NCBI GenBank assembly: GCA_013054445.1
Contig: JAAMPI010000585.1
Location: 1 to 31,409, forward strand
Direction: 5' to 3'
Source of the DNA: Cudoniella acicularis
Taxonomy: Eukaryota; Ascomycota; Leotiomycetes; Helotiales; Helotiaceae
Length of the DNA: 31,409 bases
In this document: positions 21,902 to 31,409 of the stretch, piece by piece
Position numbering within the stretch: the stretch's first letter is position 1
Layout of the letters: each line of letters begins with the position of its first letter
Made by a program: the position numbers and the translations under genes
Notes under the pieces: generated by a model
What the model was told of the DNA's origin: nothing
The model's database searches: none
What the model saw: the letters and a program-made list of their open reading frames with translations, nothing else

Positions 21902-23556
21902 CTACGCACCTTGACCAAAACTCAATAACTTCAACTCCAAAAACGTCTTCAGCCCAACGAGCATATCCTCCTCTATAATACCTTCCTGCCAATGCAAACT
22001 CAACACCATCGGCCCACCAAAAACAGTAACCACACTACATCCAAAGGCCGGACCAGCAACCATGCCACACTGAGTAAAGATCAATTTCTCCAGCTTTACA
22101 GAACCTGCTTCCTCTCCCGCCCCATGGTAAAATTTAAAAGAACCAATATTGGACACCTCATATGTGGATCCTCGTTTCCTCTTCATGCTACTCTCGCATA
22201 AAGCGTCAAAATCGAGAATCTCAGAGATACCCACCAACGCCTCAGCACCCTTGACAGGGACTTGCGCCAATTCTTCCGTGATCTGATCCCGAAATCGACT
22301 TGAAATTCGCAGCAGGATGCCCTCTTCACTCTGCTGATCTCGACAGCTTCGAAGTGAAGTCAAAATAGATTCATCCCAGTGTGTGACGATAGAGGAGACA
22401 TGGTTTATGATCTCATCCTCAGAAAAACCGGTAAATCTTCTCATGGAGTACGGAGTGATGCTTCGAAAACCGCGAGCTTCGTGGACTGTTTGTGATAGGT
22501 ACATGAGGATGAAGCCGTGTAGGAGGCCTGTCAGTGTGATATTTAGCCGTCGACATACCTTTAATACCCCTTGAAGTTGCGGGGATGGGACCCTAAGTAG
22601 GAGTACACGAGAAACATAGTCGTCAAGAGATGGGAGAGATGGAGGAGCTGCGGTCCAGGCATCTGATGTATCATGGTTGACTGCACCTGTTGATTTGAAA
22701 GGGCGAGATTGGCTATTTCTCAATCCTGGATTCAGTTGTAGAGTGTCTTCGATGGCAATAGGGGGAGGGATGGAAATCGGAACGATGTATGGCCATGTCG
22801 AACCTGGGCTGGACGATGGCCCTTGAGAAAGAAAGTAGTATAGTGTCTTATGAAAAGCTACGCAACTTGTCCCATCAGATATCGCACTGTTGAGGATTGA
22901 GTCAGCATTTGCAAACTCAGACTAGATGGACAAGCCCAGGCACGGCCAAACGTTATTTTAACTCTAAAGGGAATATCGTAAAAGCGATATTGAGAAAATC
23001 TCGAGTGTTGTGAGGCGTGTGTCTTCGGCCTCTCGGATTACTCACTGATGACTGACGAATGCAATGTCAACTCTTATGCTAGAAGCACCAGGTACTTGGT
23101 GATGTTGAAGGACAATTATCTTCCAAGCAGGCGTGCGATACGGGTCCTTGAAGAGATGCTGATGAGCAGTTCCAATGGTGCTAGCAAGAACCACGTCTCT
23201 CTCGTCAGCAACACCTGAGTACCGAAACTCGACAACATCATCCCATTCGATAGCCCGAAGGCGTATAAACTGTGCTTCTGAGTTGGCTGTTTTTTCTGCT
23301 ACGCCATAGCATAGTGCTGAATGTCGTTGAAGGACTTTCCACAAAGAATCCTTCAATAGTTTCACTAATGCATCTTCCGAGCTGACGGCATCCTGGGTGA
23401 AAAGATATGAACCAGTCACTGCACAGGAACGGTATTGGCCACGTGATTGCCTTGCAGCATAGTATTTCCCCAGCAAACCTGCGAGTATGTTAGTAGGGAG
23501 GCATATACAAGAGAACTATGGCAAAACTTGCCTGCAGAAACCCCGTGACCGTCCAT
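21902..23556 (-). CDS. Alcohol O-acetyltransferase-like acyltransferase
   Basis: Exons 23556-23532, 23478-23046 and 22886-21902 join in frame to 480 residues. The tiny first exon (MDGHGVSA) ends at CAG|GCAAGT, a GC-AG intron with otherwise perfect consensus; the next exon has no ATG near its start, which supports this model. The second junction rebuilds FVSHHAISDGTS, giving the catalytic HHxxxDG motif (His152, His153, Asp157). The opening LLGKYYAARQSRGQYRSC and the closing segment with PAFGCSVVTVFGGPMVLSLHW fit the alcohol acetyltransferase family (PF07247), a branch of the condensation-domain/BAHD-like superfamily that moves acyl groups from CoA to alcohols or amines. It could acylate a secondary metabolite or make a volatile ester. 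Its link to the PKS at 3321 is speculative: they are about 11 kb apart across the RIP block. Exon 1 is the least certain part. Confidence 0.86.
23479..23531 (-). other. GC-AG intron of the acyltransferase gene
   Basis: A 53-bp intron with donor GCAAGT, an ACTAAC branch-like site near its 3' end, and acceptor CGCAG. GC donors are a small minority of fungal introns and normally need a strong flanking match, which is present here. Confidence 0.7.
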
Positions 23557-24452
23557 GCCCAAGTTCCCTCAATGATCAGCCTCCAGCCTCACTTGAAGAT
23601 GTTTTCGATGAGTTGGATTGGATTGAATCAAATTTTCGATCCCCTAAAGCAGTTCCCAGACTCAGGCGAAGCGGGTCCCGGGAGTCCCGTCGTTCGGGAG
23701 GTGTGACTCAAAGATCCACGCAGTATTATCCCCGAGCCTCCTATTTCCTTATTTTAGTTAAAACAAAGATTATTACTTTACTTCTCACCTTTGTCAACAC
23801 ATAAAACTTCCCATGACCCACCTAGATAATATCACACAACCAGAGCAGGTTCAGAAACCACTATTTGTTGGGGTTGAGCCACTCAAAAGTACTGCCGAAT
23901 TGGGAAGGGGGCGAGCGAGATATGTAGAAATAAATATATCGGTGTTGAAACATGATTACTTATCCCTAATGCCCTTTATCCGTGATAAATCCTCCGCTTT
24001 CGGAAGCTAGAAGACGGTGATTCGCTGCTGCTATGAGCACGTGACCTGCAACGCACTTGCCTGTTCCGTATTTTAGGACGATAATTGGCTTTTGGCATAA
24101 GTGGAACTCCTGATATCAGTCACCGCCTTTACCACAATTGCTTCTATCTTGCGCCTACGGAAATGTAAGCGTTGTAACTTATGTACAAGTACTATATTAC
24201 GAACCTTGATTTCTCTATGGATTGACAAATCCCTTGTCAGCCGAGAGAATTTTGACATAAGCAAGAGTGAATTGTGGTTGGTTATCGACCTCCTCGCCAT
24301 CCTTCGTTGGTCTCACCCGTGGCGAGGGAAGACTCATGACATTTATTTCCTCGAGAGGTTGATGATTGAGAATAGGCTCAAGGAGAGTCTAGGCTGCGCC
24401 TCGGTGTCTTACATTTGTCAAAAGCTACCACTTGGAGAGCTTCACCTCCACG
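23557..24452. promoter_or_regulatory. Divergent promoter region, acyltransferase and aminotransferase
   Basis: About 0.9 kb between divergent start codons. I see no credible gene; the open frame around 24101-24505 has no family features and overlaps the aminotransferase start in another frame. The main structure is a G+C-rich cluster of palindromes at 23676-23699, listed separately. Confidence 0.5.
23676..23699. promoter_or_regulatory. Palindrome cluster with CCG-N5-CGG site
   Basis: TCCCGGGA (23676-23683) is followed at once by TCCCG-TCGTT-CGGGA (23685-23699), whose five-base arms are perfect reverse complements around a five-base spacer. The arms include CCG and CGG half-sites, the layout recognised by some Zn2Cys6 regulators. 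It lies about 120 bases upstream of the acyltransferase start. The symmetry is seen; binding by a regulator is inferred. Confidence 0.35.
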
Positions 24453-26100
24453 ATGAACGGCCACGCTGTCGAGAGCGTGAGTCACCTCACTCAAACCGGA
24501 ATTGAGGCATCGAAGAAAATGGCTGAAAGCTCGTCTTCAATGCATGATCTTGACGCTTCTCAATTGACGGTCACTCTTACTCAAAACCCCCGAGAGGTCC
24601 CAGGGCTCAATTCTGCTGAAGTGTAATCAACCCGTTCCCTCCCCGCACAATATGAGAGTGCTAATTTGTTGGCAGATGGAGTGTAAAGGCATGCACCGAT
24701 CACAGTATTAATCCAGCACTTATCAAAAGTCGGGATACAGTCTGCTAAAACTCTTCACAGTGGTCACAGTAAAGTGGACCGACGACTATGGTTGGCACGC
24801 GCCCAAGATCGTACCCTATGGTCCTCTGGAGATTATGCCAACGGCATCTTGTCTCCATTACGCAACTCAGTGCTTTGAGGGCATGAAAGTCTATCGTGGC
24901 TATGATGGCAAACTTCGGCTCTTTCGCCCGGATAAGAATTGCTCAAGATTAGTGTCGAGCGCAACTCGAGGTCAGTACAGTAACGCATACTCTGTGCTCG
25001 TGAATTGGGCTAACTCTGGAAGTTGCTTTACCGCCCTTCAATCCTTTGGAGCTCGAAAAGTTGCTGAAGGCGCTCATGAGGCTTGATGGTCCTAGTTCGT
25101 ACCTCGTATCAGCAAAATCAAGTTGAATATTGACAATTCGATAGGATGGCTCCCGAAGACCCAACCAGAAAATTTTCTGTATCTTCGTCCAGCTATGATA
25201 GGCAACGGAGAGCAATTGGGCGTGGTATCTCCTTCTGAAGTCCTGCTCTTCATCATTGCTGTTCCCTGGCCAGATCTCTCGACAGGCTGGAGTCCCTCAG
25301 CGACGGCCAAACCACCCGGACTGAAGCTGCTCGCATCGAAGAATGATATCCGAGCTTGGCCGGGCGGTTTTGGCTACGCGAAGGTTGGTGCAAATTATGG
25401 ACCGGCTTTTGTCGCTCAAAGTAAGCCCTCTCGAGCTCCTGAACACTCTCTTTTTTGCTTGAGATATACCATCGCACAACGATCCACGCATCTTGACCTT
25501 ACTAACCACCTAATCTACAGTGGAAGGACGAAAGCAAGGCTATGACCAGATTTTATGGCTATTTGGACCAGATTTTCAGGTAATGCATGGATCTCATTCC
25601 TTTCTGTTGATTGCCTCGATACCAATTCGGAAATACTAAAGACTCGTGATTAGGTCACCGAAGCTGGAGCCAGCAATTTCTTCGTCGTGTGGAAGACGAA
25701 AGAAGGCAAGCTGCAGCTCGTCACCGCACCACTAGAAGGCAAGATCATCCTTGACGGAGTGACGAGACGGAGCGTGCTTGAGCTGGCCAGAGAAAGATTC
25801 ATAGAGAGTTCTGAATACCTTACTGCTGACATCAAGAGCTTGGATGTTGTGGAGAGAACATACACCATGGACGAACTGGTTGAAGCCGAGAAGAAGGGCC
25901 GATTGATTGAAGCTTTCGTCTCCGGTACCGCGTACTTCATCACGCCCGTAAAGACCGTCAACTTCCGCGATGAGGATCTCAATATTCCCATGGCGTGTGA
26001 AGATACCGGCCATTACGCAGGTGTCCTCAAACAGTGGTTGTTGGATATCAAGTACGGCAAGGTTGATCATGAATGGGGTGTTGTTGTCGAAGAAGAATAG
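24453..26100 (+). CDS. Branched-chain amino acid aminotransferase
   Basis: Seven exons: 24453-24622, 24676-24704, 24761-24970, 25023-25094, 25145-25420, 25521-25579 and 25654-26100, giving 420 residues; all six introns are GT-AG and keep frame. It is a fold-type IV pyridoxal-phosphate enzyme that interconverts leucine, isoleucine and valine with their 2-oxo acids, using 2-oxoglutarate/glutamate. Landmarks are ATQCFEGMKVYRGYDGKLRLFRPD in the N-terminal domain, FLYLRPAMIGNGEQLGV (171-187), the PLP-lysine segment GYAKVGANYGP (Lys240 expected), and GVTRRSVLELARERF in the C-terminal domain. The N-terminus is polar and lacks an obvious mitochondrial presequence, so it may be cytosolic. It is divergent from the acyltransferase gene. 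Fungi usually have several such paralogues; a role in supplying branched precursors to a secondary-metabolite pathway is possible, but housekeeping is equally likely. Confidence 0.95.
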
Positions 26101-26735
26101 GAGGTTGCAGAAGTCTAGGTTTGGAAAGCTAGCAACTGGAATAAATACAATTGGAAAATGCAATGAAGATTGAATATGGTGATTCGTGAGAAAGGTGTGC
26201 GTTTTTAGATGTGAATGATGTGGTTCGTGAGCGCGCTGAAGTTGCACGTGTCGCGTTGTTAGGGGTTACAATACGGAGCACCGAGCAGGGGGCAGGAACA
26301 GGGTAACAGGGGGGCTGCGGATGGGTTAGTCAGGAGGGGTACAGTAATGGAAAGCTCTGCTCCATCCCGGGTGGGTGAAGCTTTACGTGTCTTTTTGCTT
26401 TGCTGTGTTGATTCGTACTTTATGATTACGACGCACACAGAAATAGACTGATGTGTCCTTTAGATGGCCGTTGCCGTTGCCGTTTTGCTCGAGGGCAGCC
26501 ACGATTAAATTGGCTTCCAGGGTCTTGAATCAGGGGACCTAGCTCACTCAGCACCCCGCGCTACAGTACGAGTACTTGACACGATTGACCGCCAAATCAA
26601 ATTACAATTTCCATTTCCAATCTACGACCACGAACACAAGCTCATATAGCTTCGCACCGAGGTTTTATACTCGCTCTTCACCTCTTGACGCTCTTACCTC
26701 CCTTTCTTTCTTCCATCCTACACATCCCCTTCGCG
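26101..26735. other. Intergenic, upstream region of phosphomannomutase
   Basis: About 635 bases between the aminotransferase stop and the phosphomannomutase start. A CT-rich leader (about 26675-26730), typical of strongly expressed fungal genes, comes just before the start codon. G-rich runs occur near 26285-26340. No gene is seen. Confidence 0.55.
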
Positions 26736-27657
26736 ATGACTGAAGCTACCGCCACCTACCCCGCGCTCGACAAGCGCCCAATTGCCAACACCGTTGTCCT
26801 CTTCGATGTTGATGAAACCCTCACCCCCGCCCGAAGGGTACGTTTCCTTTCGCTATAGTAAGAATTCCAACTAAAGAACAGCAATCCAGCATGCCAGCCC
26901 CGAGATGCTCGCCCTGCTCGCCGCGCTGCGCCAGAAAGTAGCTATTGGTTATGTCGGCGGTTCCGACTTTTCAAAGCAGCAAGAACAACTAGGGACATCC
27001 TCCATCCCCGTCACGGACCTCTTCGACTTCTGCTTCGCCGAGAACGGGCTCACTGCATACAAGTTGGGTGCCCCGTTGGCCTCGACCTCGTTCATCAAGT
27101 GGCTGGGAGAGCCGAAGTACAAGCAGCTCGTCAAGTTCATTTTGCACTACATAGCTGATCTGGATCTCCCTGTGATGCGAGGAACGTTTGTGGAGTTCCG
27201 CAATGGCATGATCAATGTTAGCCCGATTGGCAGAAATGCGAGTCAGGCGGAGAGGGAGGCGTTCAACGCTTATGACAACGAGCACAAGGTTCGAGAGACG
27301 CTTGTGGGTATCCTCAGAGAAAAGTTCTCAGATTACGGATTGACGTGAGTCCCTTTTCTTATCGCTCTTTAGATTGAATTGTGTTAATGTATGGATTTCT
27401 ATAGATTCTCCATTGGCGGCCAAATTTCCTTCGACGTCTTCCCCAAGGGCTGGGACAAAACATACTGTCTGGGACATCTCGAGAACGAGGCCAAGGTACC
27501 AGGTGGAATAGAATACACAACGGTACACTTCTTCGGCGACAAGACAGGCAAGGGTGGGAATGATTATGAAATTTATACGGATCCGAGAACGATCGGCCAC
27601 TCTGTCTTGAATCCGGTGGACTGCATGGCACAGATTAAGAAGACATTCGATTTGTGA
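26736..27657 (+). CDS. Phosphomannomutase
   Basis: Exons 26736-26837, 26890-27344 and 27405-27657 (introns of 52 and 60 bp) give 269 residues, close to the usual eukaryotic length. This cytosolic HAD-family enzyme turns mannose 6-phosphate into mannose 1-phosphate for GDP-mannose, protein glycosylation and cell-wall mannan. Landmarks are [13 protein letters not shown] (22-34, nucleophile Asp24 and acid/base Asp26), the [15 protein letters not shown] segment, an ENGL block, [12 protein letters not shown], and the C-terminal [19 protein letters not shown] with FFGDKT. The fourth residue of the catalytic DxDGT motif is Glu27 rather than the usual Gly. It is convergent with the PhoD-like gene (227 bases between the stops). 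Very likely an essential housekeeping gene that marks the edge of any cluster. It would be the counterpart of yeast SEC53. Confidence 0.97.
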
Positions 27658-27884
27658 CTGCCGAATTTGCGCGGTCCTGGGAGCATGCTTTGAAAATTAG
27701 ATACCTACAATAGAGCTACAGCGAGTTTTGAGCAAAAGTAATAGACATCAAAGTTTTTTTTTATTCGGCGTCATAGGGATTTGTATGAGACTATAGAGAA
27801 TCTAACGCTACCCAACAACTCCTCGTAGATGCATGGCTCAAATAATTCGTAAAATGGCTCAAAAATACATTGCTAAACAACCCC

Positions 27885-30800
27885 TTACCGGCCAAATTCC
27901 AGGCCAGGGACAATTACTGGCCCGTATTTCGTTGGCGGAGCGAAACCGCCATCCCCTTGAACCACAAAATCTACCGCTAGACTCAGTTTTGTCAGACCTT
28001 GCTGCCCACTGTGAACACTCGCGGCATATTGAGACCCGCCTGCAAGGACATCTGGGTCGTATGCTACAAAAGCAACATAATTTCTTCTCCCCATCAGCTT
28101 TTTCAGCTCCCTAGGACCACCAGTCGTATCGGTTTGGAAAATTTCCATCATATCTTCCTTGGTATCCGATATTTGGTTGGTAGACTTTTGCCCATTTGCG
28201 GGGACGTAAAGTTGTTTGTCGTTGTGCAGCATCTTGAGGACGTAGGATGGGGGAGGTGCTGCAACTATAGCAGATGATATAATTTGATACATCGTCTTAT
28301 GGTCACTTGGGTGGCTAGGATCATGAACCAATCCAGCACCACAGCAATTGACATCTAAAATTGTTTCGTTAGCGCTGGAGTCGAAAGGCATATCAAGGTT
28401 ATTACTTACCCCCAGATAAAAAGGTCATGCGAAGCCCTTTTTGGTGCGCAATTCCCTGCAATGTCCGGATCAAATACGTTCTTTCAAGATCCTTTGACTC
28501 GTGAGTCCACATATCACGCAGCTCATCAGCGATATCAATGTCACCAAATGGGTTAAGCACCCCTCCCATAAGCCCGGACTTTCCAACCGCTTTCTTTACT
28601 TGAGAGAACCCAGACGCTACTACCTCCTTTCCACCAACAACACCAGCTACTGAGCTAGTAACCTTGCCAAGTAAATTGTATGTACCCGTGACTGCCTTTT
28701 TACCTGTGGCCATTGTGTGGGCAAAACTTTCCACGGTATCCAGGCGCGGGTAGATGACTGGTACTGATATCATCCAAATACAGTGTTGGACACTGGGTGG
28801 CAGAGTTGCAACCTTTGGGAATATTCCTTGATACGTGGGACCGGCGAGAACCTGACGCTGGTTGCGCTCAGAACGGCAATCCGGCCCGACTACTACGACT
28901 GCCGGTCCAAGGTATTTAACAAAATGCCAACCAGAGCCAGTTATGGTAAAAAGGTCACTGTCAGTTTGGACATTTCGGAGAACGTCTAGAGTCGTGTGAT
29001 GTTGGAATAGAAGGTACATTTCAATCCCAAGTCGCCCGATATTCTTGAACATATTGGAGGACTGCATGTATGCCGGATACGATCCAAACCCGTCAAATCT
29101 ACTACAGGTCAATACTCTGTAATTGCAAATGCCACATAAAACTTACATGTCGTGGTCATCGATCTGCAAAACGTGTGGAATTTGAGCAAAAGCCTCTCTC
29201 AAATACGGCTGATCAAAATGACTGGTGTAGTAATGGAAGTAGGCGTGGGAGACATCTTCCTCGTGCCTTGCAGTCCAAGGCGCACTTTTCCGATTATCCT
29301 TACCGCTCATGGCGAGCCACTGCTTGAGAACAGGAATTTCTTTCCATAATCTATCCCCATAAATTTGGCCGCCCAAGCCAAGTTGGACATGGAAACCACC
29401 ACATTCTACATTCTTTTGCAAAATATCCTTCCACATATAACCAATACCTCCAAGTTTAGAGCGCTCATTTAAATTTGTGTTCATGGCAAAATCATTATTT
29501 GAATGTGCAATAAATCTCCAATTTGTCTCATAGCGACCGGCAACCAAAAACTCGTAACGGGTGCAGCCAAGGTGGGATGTGATAGCATAGGTCCACATGT
29601 CACCAGGACCTTCTCCCATTTGGAGATCAACATCATATCGGTAGAATATCCAACGCTGATGAGTGAAAATGGGATTAGGGATAAGCTGCCTAGGATTTGG
29701 CGACAAATCAACACTTTGATGGATGTGAATTGTTGGTGGTTGCGGGGTATCCGTTATTAGCAAAATCGTTCCCAGCCATATGCCCCTCTCAACGTCCATA
29801 TTAACGTATCTAAGATATGGACCAAAGTATACCCCATTGGTAGGAGCGATCTTGTACATATCGACTCCAGAACTCGGCGGTGGGCCAGAAAACCCAGAAA
29901 GTGTAGGAGCTTGAGAAGTCATACTCATGATACTTTCGGCATAGCCGGGGGTTTGCGGTGGAAACCCGGGGGAGTTAAGCGGGGTCTTGCCAAACATGCT
30001 GAGACCTGGCGAAACAAGTGGATTTCCGTAAGTTGACAGCGTTGGGGATAGTGGGGCCGCGTCATGATTTAGTGGAGTTGGACCTTTAGGGAACTCCCAC
30101 TGGGTTGCTTGAGTGGGAAGATGAATATAGTAATACTGTCCGGAGTTCTGATCTAGGTGGGCAATCCAGCCTTCGGGGAGAGGCGGGGGTGAAGTAGGCC
30201 CAGCGCCCTGGAAAGGCGAAGAATTTGCTACTGACTGTTGATATTGCTGCTGTTGCTGCTGTTGTTGTTGCGGTTGCTGCGGTTGCTGCGGTTGCTGTGG
30301 TTGCTGCTGCTGCTGTACTGCAGCAGGCTGAGTATTTGATTGGGGATGTGCAGCTTCTGTCCTGGCATCGTTCGCGAATGCGGGGTGATTGTTTGCAAAT
30401 GCTGGGTGATCGTTTGCGAATGCGGGATGCCCTGGATGCTGCAAGGCTGGGGATGCTAAAGGAGCAGTAACATTGGGTTTTGGCTCCGAGGGTCGCGCCT
30501 TTTCGTTTGGATACGTTTGAGCATTATTAATTCCATTTGTACTTGGCGTCACACTAGAATATGCAGGGGGAGGAGAAGGGGATAATTGCATTCGTTGAAA
30601 ATCCTGTTCGAAAGAATTTTGGGGCGGCGCTGTTGCTTGTCGTCTAGGTTGGGGTGCCGGTGGAGATGGTGAAGTGGTCACTTCATTTAGTCCTTGGTAG
30701 ACAGTCGGTGGACCATGCGGCTGCTGGTCGGGTGATTCGGTAGGTGTCCATGGTCTTGGGATACTTTGCTGCACAGGCAAACCAGGAGATTGGGGCAGTT

Positions 30801-31409
30801 GTGGCACTGGTGGAGGCCCATATTGATTCGCCCGCTGCGTAGCAGCAGCATTCTGTGCTTGAAGAGAACTTAAAGTAGCCGTTCCAGATATTCCTGCTGC
30901 GGCATATCGAGCTTCAATCCCTCCACCAGCTTGGTCACCGGGACCAAGAATGGGAGTCTCGGGAGGGGGAGGCGAGCCTCTCGTTGCTCTTGTAGTAGAT
31001 GTTGAAGCTGTTGAGGAGAACCTGTTCATCGCGCTCGGAGTGGGCGCAATCAGGTTGCTGTTTCCTGCCTGCTGGCCATTGAGATCAGGAGTGCCTGACT
31101 TGGCCGGCGCGGGTTTTTGTTGACGAAAGTCGGGGTAAGGCTGGGAACTGGGTTTACTCGAGGCGGCTTGAGGTTTAGCTAACCTGGTGGGTAGTTTTGC
31201 AAATAGCCCCTCGTCTTTGTCGGGAAGATCTGGGCCTGGAGACTCGGGAAGAGGCTTCGGCGCGGTCCCTCGTCTTTCGGCCAGACCGGGACCCTTTTTA
31301 TCAACAGGACTAGTGTTCAGTCGAGGGACCGCATCAATCGAAGCTTTCCTGCCACCTGCGGCTGGTCTGGTCTGCTCTTTGCTGGAACTTCCTGATCCTG
31401 CCGACCCGC
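27885..31409 (-). CDS. WW-domain and PhoD-like phosphatase, 5' end outside window
   Basis: The frame is open to the right edge of the window, so the start is missing. Exons in the window are 31407-29147 (preceded by two edge bases), 29098-28410 and 28354-27885, about 1,139 codons. The N-terminal half is a low-complexity Pro/Gln/Ser-rich region with a three-copy HPAFAND repeat and a polyglutamine tract. Then comes a WW domain (30082-30180; LPEGW, then GQYYYIH and WEFPKGP), which binds proline-rich partners. The C-terminal half is a fungal PhoD-like metallophosphatase domain, with MWTYAITSHL, ETNWRF, and IDDHDIFDGFGSYP rebuilt exactly across the first intron. The acceptor there could also be three bases earlier; the one chosen gives the canonical DDHDxxDG. 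Such proteins are large, probably cytosolic phosphatases of largely unknown substrate. Probably unrelated to the PKS cluster. Confidence 0.9.
30235..30318 (-). repeat. Polyglutamine-coding tract
   Basis: A CAG/CAA-type tract on the minus strand coding mostly glutamine with regularly spaced prolines (QQPQQPQQP) inside the WW/PhoD-like protein. Such tracts vary in length between strains; here it sits just before the WW domain. Confidence 0.9.
30367..30429 (-). repeat. Three tandem 21-base units coding HPAFAND
   Basis: Three consecutive seven-residue units, HPAFAND, HPAFANN and HPAFAND, within the disordered N-terminal region of the WW/PhoD-like protein. The DNA units are near-identical (21 bases each) with a few third-position changes, indicating recent tandem duplication. 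Confidence 0.92.

Noticed and set aside
24101..24505. 134-codon plus-strand frame before the aminotransferase
   Set aside because: Basic and hydrophobic composition without family motifs, and it overlaps the start of the aminotransferase in another frame; more likely promoter or leader sequence.
1..31409. CRISPR array, bacterial operon signals, rRNA genes
   Set aside because: Spliced genes and composition are fungal; no regularly spaced repeats or rRNA-like blocks were seen.

Overview
The window looks like the nuclear DNA of a filamentous ascomycete (Pezizomycotina). Most genes carry short introns of about 48-60 bp, a few up to about 160 bp, with GT-AG borders and TACTAAC/CTAAC-like branch sites. 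One block is extremely rich in A+T and TpA, as expected after repeat-induced point mutation (RIP). The gene set is typical of this group: a fungal highly reducing polyketide synthase (PKS), a HET-domain gene, and a WW/PhoD-type phosphatase. I cannot fix the species or order; a Leotiomycete or related class is only a guess.

Layout, left to right. 1-957: no gene seen. 958-2040 (-): an intronless medium-chain reductase of the LovC-like trans-acting enoyl reductase type. 2041-3320: a shared divergent promoter region. 3321-11003 (+): a three-exon, 2,524-residue PKS (KS-AT-DH-MT-degenerate ER-KR-ACP) that stops shortly after its ACP. 11004-11850: intergenic. 11851-13833 (+): a HET gene broken by two in-frame TAA codons. 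13834-17306: a gene-empty, RIP-like block containing LTR-like inverted sequences. 17307-19145 (-): an MFS drug:H+ antiporter-type transporter (4 exons). 19766-21566 (+): a secreted or membrane-anchored histidine acid phosphatase-like protein (4 exons). 21902-23556 (-): an alcohol O-acetyltransferase-like protein (3 exons, one GC-AG intron). 24453-26100 (+): a branched-chain aminotransferase (7 exons). 26736-27657 (+): phosphomannomutase (3 exons). 27885-31409 (-): a WW-domain/PhoD-like phosphatase whose 5' end lies outside the window.

How the genes may work together. The PKS has its own KR, DH and C-methyltransferase, but its enoyl-reductase segment has lost the nucleotide-binding motif. The divergently transcribed stand-alone reductase is the natural partner to supply that step in trans, as in LovB/LovC-type systems. 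The KS resembles those of PKS-NRPS hybrids, but there is no NRPS, condensation, thioesterase or reductase domain, so how the chain is released is open. The MFS pump, the acyltransferase with an HHxxxDG motif, and perhaps the aminotransferase lie about 6-14 kb downstream, beyond the dead HET gene and the RIP block. They are possible but unproven cluster members. Phosphomannomutase and the PhoD-like gene look like ordinary housekeeping flank. No pathway regulator (for example a Zn2Cys6 factor) and no P450 is visible in the window.

Exon borders were assigned by eye from splice consensus, reading-frame continuity and family motifs; no database search or transcript data were available.
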